From Pachyseris speciosa (taxonomy: Eukaryota; Cnidaria; Anthozoa; Scleractinia; Pachyseridae): DNA of 64,000 nucleotides. Both the position numbers and the translations under genes were made by a program. The notes under the pieces are model-generated. The model was not told the origin of the DNA, did no database searches, and saw only the letters and a program-made list of their open reading frames with translations. The DNA is taken from the NCBI GenBank assembly GCA_016490735.1, contig JAEMWC010000272.1:1-64000 (forward strand), given 5' to 3'. Of this stretch, positions 57,076 to 64,000 are shown in pieces (positions within the stretch are counted from its first letter, which is position 1; each line of letters opens with the position of its first letter).

Positions 57076-57330
57076 TATTTCTTTTCGTTCGCTTTCATAT
57101 CTGTCAGACGGAGATTGGGGATTGATCTGAGGACGGGCGCGTCGAAAAACTAAGCTCTACAAAACGCAGTATATGCCTGCTCTTTCTCTGAACTGTTTTC
57201 TCTATATATGGGAATAAATATATGAAAATCATACATTTGAAATGCGGATTAAAGAACCAATATGTGAATGATCATCGCAGGTATGGACACTACTTAAGCA
57301 GTAGTGAAAATAAAGCCTAAAAAGAAATTC

Positions 57331-57398
57331 AGGCTTGCACGGGATTCGAACCCACGACCCCTGCGATACCGCTGCAGTGCTCTAACAAGCCATCTGGG
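57331..57398 (-). mobile_element. tRNA-derived SINE head (family C)
   Basis: Minus strand: CCAGATGGCTTGTTAGAGC (A-box-like), CTGCAGCGGTATCGCAGGGG, then B box GTGGGTTCGAATCCCGTG. The body continues leftward toward about 57215 (GTGAATGATCATCGCAGG). The D arm is degraded, so it is not a functional tRNA. Similar sequence to the body reappears at about 57455-57520. Confidence 0.7.
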
Positions 57399-57524
57399 AG
57401 CTGGTCATTTTGTTGGTTCGTAATATGCCCGTGAGTGATGAATAAGTAAGAATGAAAATATGAAAATTACTATTTGAACGGCGGATTAAAGAAATGAATA
57501 TGTGATTGATATTCATTTCTTTGC

Positions 57525-58198
57525 TTTCTCTTTCTCTACACAACGAAAACAAATTTTGCTTAAGGTTAAGTCGTCCTTTCCACAAATATCGTACCACTTC
57601 GCCCCTGTAGAAGATACTTTTAGATTGTTTCAAAGTGTAGCTACAGCAGTTAAGTTGTACCTTGCGTGATGTACGACACTTGAAGCGGCGCGCGCTTCTG
57701 CAACAAATTTTGTACGCGCAACATTGCGCGCGTTTTCAACAGCTTTCTTATTTTAGCTGTTTTACGCTCAATTACTGTACTTTGTAGCCTTACGAGTACT
57801 ATTTTAAGTCGTTGGAAGTTTCTTTAAACGTGATCTGTTAATTCACCGTAAGTTAACAAGTTTCTCCAAGTTTATCATTGTTCTGGTGATCAAGTCAGCA
57901 CCAAGTTCTCATGGTGTTTATAGAGTTTTTAAAAATTTTAATAAACAGCAGTTTGTAAACCGACGTTTAAGCAAATCACTGGAGCAATACAAAGTCCTTT
58001 TGACTTTTCCCGACAATTCAATTATGTTGATGACTTAATGGCATTTTGTCGACTTCAATTTCAATTTTTACTTTTATTCCGATTCGGTCCTGTTTAGGTC
58101 CTTTGAACAGTAGCGAAATTACTTTGTTTATTTCTGGTGGAAAGACGAAAACTGTTTTGAACTGCTACCGTACAGTTCCCTATTCCAGCACCTTTCAC
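57525..58198. other. Intergenic, nothing recognised
   Basis: AT-rich with a GCGCGCGC-rich patch at about 57685-57735. No gene supported. Confidence 0.35.
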
Positions 58199-58208
58199 AA
58201 AAGGTTTG

Positions 58209-58907
58209 ACGAATGCTTTCCAAAGTTCGTTCGGAAGAGGAAAGTTCATTAGTCAGCGATCAAATTTAACTGAGACAGATCGGTTATTCCTTGCTAAAAC
58301 TAAAAAAAATTCAAAACATCGAATTGACAAGTTGCCTATGGAGAATTCCGAAAACAGTTTCGCCTAAATAACACAGCTTACGTGATGTCGATCGGTGAAA
58401 CAAGCCATTTTCTAATGTTAGTGATTTTCTCCAGAATTGAGCGCACGGCTAGTTTTCAGTCTTGAAAGGATGATTTAGTTAATCGATGCGGAAACGCGAC
58501 GGGCAACTTTCGGCAGATGAACGTACATTTCGGTGTGCTTCAGATCCGCTACGCTGCCGAGATTCTCTGGCAGAACACAGCGCAATTTTTTCCATCCTTA
58601 GCTCGCGCTAAGCCAATTTTGATCCCGGTTTTCTCTACCAATGCCCTCAACAAGTCCGCCGCAAACGACTTTATTAGCTGACTTCCCGCAACGTTGCAAA
58701 CAGTCTGTTTACAAAGTCTCGACATTTTTCCTAACTGAAGCCGGTCCATTTAACACCTAACCACTTAACTATACCATTTTCTCTCAGCAACGATCCACGT
58801 GAATCACACATTTCGAAGTTCTTATTTTGATTGACAACTGCGTAATGAAATTGTTAAGTTTGCGATGAACTTTAGAATTTTCGAACGAACTTCGGAAAGC
58901 ATTGGTT
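58209..58907. mobile_element. TIR element of unclear family, 699 bp
   Basis: Left end CGAATGCTTTCCAAAGTTCG and right end CGAACTTCGGAAAGCATTGG are inverted repeats of about 27 bp with 3-4 mismatches. AAAAGGTTTG flanks exactly (58199-58208, 58908-58917), a 9-10 bp target duplication. The single 66-codon ORF at 58549-58749 has no known domain. Mutator-like by duplication length, but the termini differ from the TAGCC group. Confidence 0.72.
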
Positions 58908-58917
58908 AAAAGGTTTG

Positions 58918-60711
58918 CCAAGCGCGTTGTTGAGTTGTATTCTCACTTGCATCCGTGCAAACTCTAAGGGCAAGTGTTGCACTGGAGGTTTGCTTCGTCG
59001 TTCATTGGAGGCACGATGGTCTTCTTGCATGCACTGGAGGGTTGCCCTCGCATTGAAGGTGAGTTGCGTTCTCTACGACGCGGTTAGAAAACCAAACTTT
59101 TTTCTTTGCTCAAAAGTTTCCGCTCTTGCAAGGTCGAAGATCAGTTTAAAATCAGTTATCATCTGTAATGGTGAACTAGATCCAAAATGAGCGCTTTTTA
59201 TGTTATTTTCATAAGAAAGTCGCGTGGCAAGGTGAAAATAACTCTAGGACCATTGTTTTTATTTCATCGCCATTATATAACATAAGTATCGCCACAGATT
59301 AGTTCGTGACGTCATCCGTGTGCATGTGATCTACTTGTAATGCGATTACTTTTGTCGGGCAATTAGCCACTGGCCCCAGTTACAAGGGGACCGTTCCGAT
59401 ACACTGATTAAGTTTTTTTGCGTGTGGAAAAAGTGGGTGAATTTGTTGCGAACACCATGTTTGAAATTCAAATTCACTGAAACTAAGTTCAGTTTTACGT
59501 ATTCCCTTATAGATTCGCGCGAGATTACGTTGCAAACCTCGTGTTAATTCAACTTGATAAAGAATCGATTTGACTTTGTACCTGTTCAAAAATCCAATTT
59601 TAACTTAAGTTCGTTCCCGCAGTACTTTTCGTTGAAAGTACCTGCTGTTCCTTAGAGTATTTAACTTTTTGCCTGTATGGAGCAAACAAATTTTAGAAAG
59701 TTTGTGTTGAGAATATATCACTTTGAGTTGTACGGTAACACACCGACCTATCGTGTTATAATTTAAAGTGTCTGTGACATATTACAATGCAGGCATTAAC
59801 CCAGGTCATTACATTTTCAGTTTGCAATCCACGTGATCACGTTAATTGACTTGAACTAATGCCTAACCTCGAAAAAAGAAATAGGGCGACAAGTTGTTAC
59901 CCCCCCCCCCCCCCCCCCCCCCCCTTTATTAGCATGGTATAGGCAGGGGCTTTATATATACGAAATCGCGTAGATTTTATGAATCTTAAAGAACACAGTT
60001 TGGAAAATTAACTTTTTGTGAGAAATTTCTTCTAGCAACTTAGATTGAAAAACGAGATTGGTGAGAGGTCAAGATATTAGTGTCTGTTTACAAGCTGTAA
60101 AGGACAGCATATTGAATTCCTTATAGCCCCAGTTTCGGGTGGTCAAATCATTTTGGAGCTTTGCTTTCTGAACTCATTTAAATTCAACTTGAATTTAACT
60201 ATAAACAAAGCATTTACATTTACAGGCATTTACCCGTTCCACAATCCATTTTTCTTCCAAATCCGCTTCGGACAAGGCGTAAAAGGATAGCATACAATGC
60301 ATTGCTAAACCGCAATTCTCGGACCTTAGTTTTCTGACCTCAGTCATGTAATTCAATTTGTGTAACATCAGTCGGACTTTGTACCGCTTCCAAAACTCAA
60401 ATTTTTCTCCCTCACTCTGCGGTTTAGTACAGAACCATATTCATGAAAGCCTTGTTTGTATCATGGAACATTACTTTCTTCACCATTTAGATCTGGAATA
60501 ACGTAGAATAGGTAAATTTGAAGTAAAAATGTTATTAACAACAGTAAACGCTTTTGATAGTCAGGGTCATTACATTATGAGTCAGAGTAAAACCACTGCT
60601 TAAACGTAGGGATATAATATCATAAGCTTGAATTTTCAAAGATCATAGAGCTTCAGTTCCCGCAGGGAACAGGAAAAGTTGAAACGATCGTCCTTTTTAT
60701 TTTACAGATCT
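58918..60711. other. Intergenic, no gene supported
   Basis: Contains a 91-codon ORF at 58915-59190 without domain, a C homopolymer, and long AT-rich sequence. Confidence 0.35.
59900..59924. repeat. C homopolymer of 25
   Basis: Pure C run; prone to length error in sequencing and assembly. Confidence 0.85.
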
Positions 60712-61264
60712 GTATAGAAAATTGCAATGTAAAACATTTCAATTAGTTTTCGTTTCAACCATGAGTGAGCTGTAGCCAAAATACCCCATGAGAATGTGTG
60801 ATGTGGGTGTTCTTTGATGTGCTTTTCTTGATGTGATAGTTTCTTGTTTGTCCGATTATGTCGTTCTTCGACAACACGACCTTTGTACGTTTGCCCACGA
60901 CTACAAACGCCTAAATAAACGACATTTCAAGGCTTAGTGCTGCGATCTCTGAAAAAAAAAAAAAACACGGATTCACTAGAGAATGCGTTTGTCAGGTATT
61001 TCAGTAATCATCGGGTGTAATTGTTCATTCCATGAGTCTTGCTTTCGCTGACCTTTTGCGGGCAGAAGGATAGCCAGATTCCACCTTAACTTTGTCATGG
61101 AACCAGTATGAAAGCTGCGATTTTCGTTTTACGTTTTCAAACTCCTGGATGACTTTATTTACAAATTTGACAAGATACCCAGAGTTGATTAAATATTGTT
61201 TGATGACCTTGAATCCTTCTTTTTTGTTATTCAGTGTCAATTCGTTTTGCCTGGTGCAAGGAAT
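60712..61264 (-). pseudogene. Degenerate fragment of a second Penelope-like lineage
   Basis: At 60712-60927 the minus strand encodes Asn-Val-Val-Tyr-Leu-Gly-Val-Cys, Tyr-x-Gly, Arg-x-Asn, an Ile-Lys-Glu-His-Pro-x-His block and a terminal Lys-x-x-Glu-x-Phe-Tyr-Ile, the outline of a PLE GIY-YIG domain. Upstream, 61025-61240 encodes Asn-Ser-Gly-Tyr-x-x-x-Phe-Val-Asn-Lys-Val-Ile, corresponding to the Lys-Arg-Gly-Tyr segment (about residues 622-632) that links RT and endonuclease in the intact PLE here. A stop and frame break separate the pieces, and no RT core was found. It is too diverged to be the same family as 19029. Confidence 0.6.
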
Positions 61265-61620
61265 CTAAGACAGAATTACATTTTCACATCCCTCGAGTGG
61301 CCCATTTCGAATGATCTTGTTGGTTTACTTTGCCGCCCTTTGTAATAAATTTTCATTTGGCTTGCACTGAAGAGAAGTGGATAGAAAGTCTTACGGATCT
61401 TCTAAAACCTCTCAGTACCATAAACTAAATATTCAGTGGGATCGTTGTAGTTGAGTTCTCAAGTAAACACGCTGGGGCATTGATCATTCGCTTAGAAAAA
61501 CAGTTATATACTGTATCTATCATAGAATGGCAGGTTTCTTGGCATTACACGTCTTCATGATTGCCGCACCCGAGTATGTTAGCTGCGGTGGGTGAGACGG
61601 GGATGCCAACGCGACAGAAC
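61265..61620. other. Intergenic, nothing recognised
   Basis: No RT palm motif was found upstream of the PLE fragment in any frame I examined. Confidence 0.35.
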
Positions 61621-61627
61621 TGTTCTG

Positions 61628-61863
61628 TAAAGGCCCTGGCCAACAAGGACAAACTGTTGCGGACACAAATGTTTCCTGTTTGCCCGCGCGCGCCACATTT
61701 GTTGCGGACACAAAATTTGTGTCCTCAACAAATGTTTCCCACCTTGCGCAGTATGGAAACACAACATTTCCGTTGTGTCCCGCTCGTTTGCTCACCCAAG
61801 AAACATCATGAGCAACAATGAACCGCAACAAATGGAATGTGTACTCGTTTGCCAGGGCCTTTA
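61628..61863. mobile_element. MITE with TAAAGGCCCTGG termini
   Basis: TAAAGGCCCTGGCCAACAAG at the left and CTCGTTTGCCAGGGCCTTTA at the right are inverted repeats. The interior has repeated GTTGCGGACACAAA and CAACAAATGT motifs. No target duplication resolved. The overlapping ORFs of 62-103 codons are by-products. Confidence 0.6.
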
Positions 61864-62404
61864 GTCAATTAGATTCACTCTCAAATCTTGGAGGGTAACT
61901 GCTCATTGGTGCTGAAGCACAAGTGTACCTGTGTAGTGTACCTGCCTCTCAAAATATGTACTCTGCACAGCCATCGTGTCCTCTGTACGGATCCTGTTTT
62001 AGCTCTGCAGGAATAGTTTAGCAACGCTTTCCAGCAGTCGTTCGAAAGCTGGTCAGGATATATGTTGAGGGCGTTTAATGCGCTGGGACGATTAATCAAG
62101 GATGTATTTATCCTATTGTCGGCATCGGTTTTCAGTGAAGAAGAAGGTGACATCGTGCAATCTCCAGTCTTCGTTAATTGGTCTGTTTGCCTGTTTTAAC
62201 ACGAGCGAGCATACAACCGTTCGGAAAATGACTGTATCTTATGCTCTTTTAACTCTTGGGGTTTCCATTCTAGGAAAGAATCTTACACCAGCTTGAGCTA
62301 CCTGACAGAAAAGTAAAATAAATCGACTATTGTTCATATAACTAAGGTGACACTTTACAGTAATTCAACTGACAAATCTGTAGCCCTCGAGATCCCGGGC
62401 CGAA

Positions 62405-62558
62405 TTGGAATTTGGAAATGTTGGCTTTTGAGGAGAGAGGAAAACCGGAGTACCCGGAAAAAACCTCTCGGAGCAGAGTAGAGAACCAAAAACAAACTCA
62501 ACCCGGGAATCGAACCCGGGCCCGAGTGCTTTCACGACTACGCCATCCCTACTCCCCT
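62405..62558 (-). mobile_element. Coral-type tRNA-derived SINE, copy 4 (family A), truncated
   Basis: Head GGGGAGTAGGGATGGCGTAG on the minus strand with a B box (GGGTTCGATTCCCGGG) and part of the body to CATTTCCAAATTCC. It lacks part of the A-box region and the TATATAGCGC 3' end. Confidence 0.8.
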
Positions 62559-62559
62559 G

Positions 62560-63470
62560 ATATCGTATGTTCTAGTCGTTTTACTCAGCTGGAGGAAGGC
62601 CGCTTTTCTGATAAAGCTGAAATAGTGGCGGCAAATAAACAAAACAAGATCGCGTCCTTGATTTTACTCTGGAACGACATTTAATCTACGATGTCTTGAG
62701 GATTCAGCAATGTTTTAGCGTGTTCTTTGTGTTTTCTTGATTATCGATCAGTCGGAGAACTAACTTTGTTCCTAAATACATACAAATTTATTCATGATGC
62801 TTAATAGACAAAATAAAGACAAAAAATACATCATGAAAAGGAAACACGAGGTCAACCCTACACTTTTTTTTTCAGTTCAATAGAAATCAAAAGTCCGTGT
62901 AAATGAACTTTCTGACCCAAACGAACGATCAGAACCAGCAAACCACACAATGAGAACACCGCGAAATTGGTATTCTCATGAAGGTGTTTGGCCACAGCTC
63001 ATACATGCATATGCTAGAAACGCAGGACGAATTGTTGAAGAATCCTTTATCACCCATTCTTATCCAGATCTCAGCAAAAGAAGGTATCCTCTTTGCAATT
63101 TATTCTGCTTTCTACCGGAACTGGAATTACGAAAGATATAAGACCCCACCCCCACCCCCACCTAATTCTCTAAGCCGTTTCTACACGCTGATGTTGACCT
63201 TAAATATCGAAAAAGTCGATTCTTTCTTTTAACATTTCACCATAAATTCTCTCTCTTATTTGATCCTACGATTTCAGTTTACTGTACGCCCGCGTTTGAG
63301 TCTTAGGAAAAAGACTTTAGTGGTTACGTCAGACAACGATCTAAGCTGATATATTCTTGCTTGACGAAAGTTAGGATTTTGAGGATTTTAGAAACCCCAC
63401 CACTCCCTTCCTGAATCTTCCTAAGCGAAACCTTTTCGACAGTACTTCCCGGTAAAAAGTGTTCCTGTTT
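62560..63470. other. Intergenic, nothing recognised
   Basis: AT-rich. Overlapping 63- and 84-codon ORFs at 62950-63232 have no domain. Short CCCCCACCCCC run near 63147. Confidence 0.35.
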
Positions 63471-63473
63471 TCG

Positions 63474-63740
63474 TTTTTTTTTTTTTTTTTTTTTTTTTGG
63501 CTCAACTCCGAAAAAAATTCTAAGAATTCGTAACCGGCAATTGTTTTTTTGGCCCTTTGCGAAACAAATTCTAGGAAGTCTTAACTGTGCCAAATTTTTT
63601 TCGTTTTTTTTTTTTTTTTTTTTTTTTTTTGCATGCGCGTGTTGCGAAAACATATTCCAGGAAGTCTTTACCGACACGTTTTTTTCCATTATTGCGAATA
63701 CAAAATCTAGAAAGTCTTTACCGACAACTCATCGTGCTAT
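63474..63740. repeat. Four degenerate tandem units separated by T tracts
   Basis: The core TTGCGAAAACATATTCCAGG with AAGTCTTTACCGACA recurs in four diverging copies near 63508, 63557, 63647 and 63692. T tracts of 25 and 26 lie in between. The 121-codon minus-strand ORF with a poly-Lys stretch here is an artefact of the T runs. Confidence 0.65.
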
Positions 63741-64000
63741 TTCCAAGGCCAAGAGCATCGTAAGATAACAACTGACTGATCAGGAGATAATCCGCAGTCT
63801 ACGTGACATATCAGGCATGTACGATTCAGTTTCAAGATATGATATGTCATGTAGTTTCCTGGAGCGGATGTAATCACGAAAAGCAGGAAGCCCTTCGATC
63901 TCACTTTTTTAACGTTGCCGTTGCTAACAGGTTGATATGGAATCAAGCTTCACTCAGCCCGATTAACATTTTATAGCAAGTCCTCACAGCAAACTTAAGG

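Noticed and set aside
57331..57398. tRNA gene
   Set aside because: Good B box but degraded D arm and a continuing SINE body.
63324..63689. 121-codon ORF with poly-lysine
   Set aside because: Created by T homopolymers on the opposite strand.

Overview
The window looks like nuclear DNA of an anthozoan cnidarian, most likely a stony coral. It is AT-rich and gene-poor. It carries several copies of a tRNA-derived SINE that I recognise from coral genomes, Penelope-like retroelements (PLEs), and many short terminal-inverted-repeat (TIR) elements. The only convincing host genes are three intact single-exon rhodopsin-class GPCRs. The species call is inference; no rRNA, mitochondrial or species-diagnostic gene is present.

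Host genes: the GPCRs lie at 12472-13746 (minus), 28338-30554 (plus) and 47481-48638 (minus). They are clearly paralogous and share DRY, NPxxY or NPxxF, and a Cys-x-Glu-x-Trp-Pro signature in extracellular loop 2 resembling RFamide/NPFF/NPY-type peptide receptors. All three lack the conserved tryptophans of TM4 (4.50) and TM6 (6.48). The middle receptor has a cytoplasmic tail of about 400 residues containing three degenerate repeats of about 62 residues.

Mobile DNA: the main element is a PLE at 18677-22642 with an 871-residue reverse transcriptase plus GIY-YIG endonuclease ORF, joined head-to-head to an inverted copy of its own last 969 bp and flanked by an 11-13 bp target duplication. A second short rearranged insertion of the same family lies at 44480-45738. 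Both end asymmetrically: a 93-94 bp tail is present at one terminus and absent from the other. A different family at 10131-10530 and 56737-57075 shows the same kind of architecture. Its copy at 56847-56922 (minus strand) contains what appears to be a complete type I hammerhead ribozyme. A degenerate fragment of a second PLE lineage lies at 60712-61264, and a LINE 3' remnant lies at the left edge.

DNA elements: Mutator-like TIR elements with 9-bp duplications (858-1923, 15445-15715, 39697-39764), tiny palindromic elements with 9-bp duplications (33677-33755, 43179-43240), TTAA-flanked elements (8610-9618, 31763-32156, 42485-42885 and a nested set at 17614-22931), a hAT-like MITE (7251-7697), TA-flanked elements (35923-38481, 53964-54414), and a tandem array with a unit of about 106 bp (51280-52500). 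Many of the 300+ bp gaps hold only AT-rich unique-looking sequence; these are listed. The genes are not organised in operons. The three receptors probably arose by local duplication and were then separated by transposon insertions.
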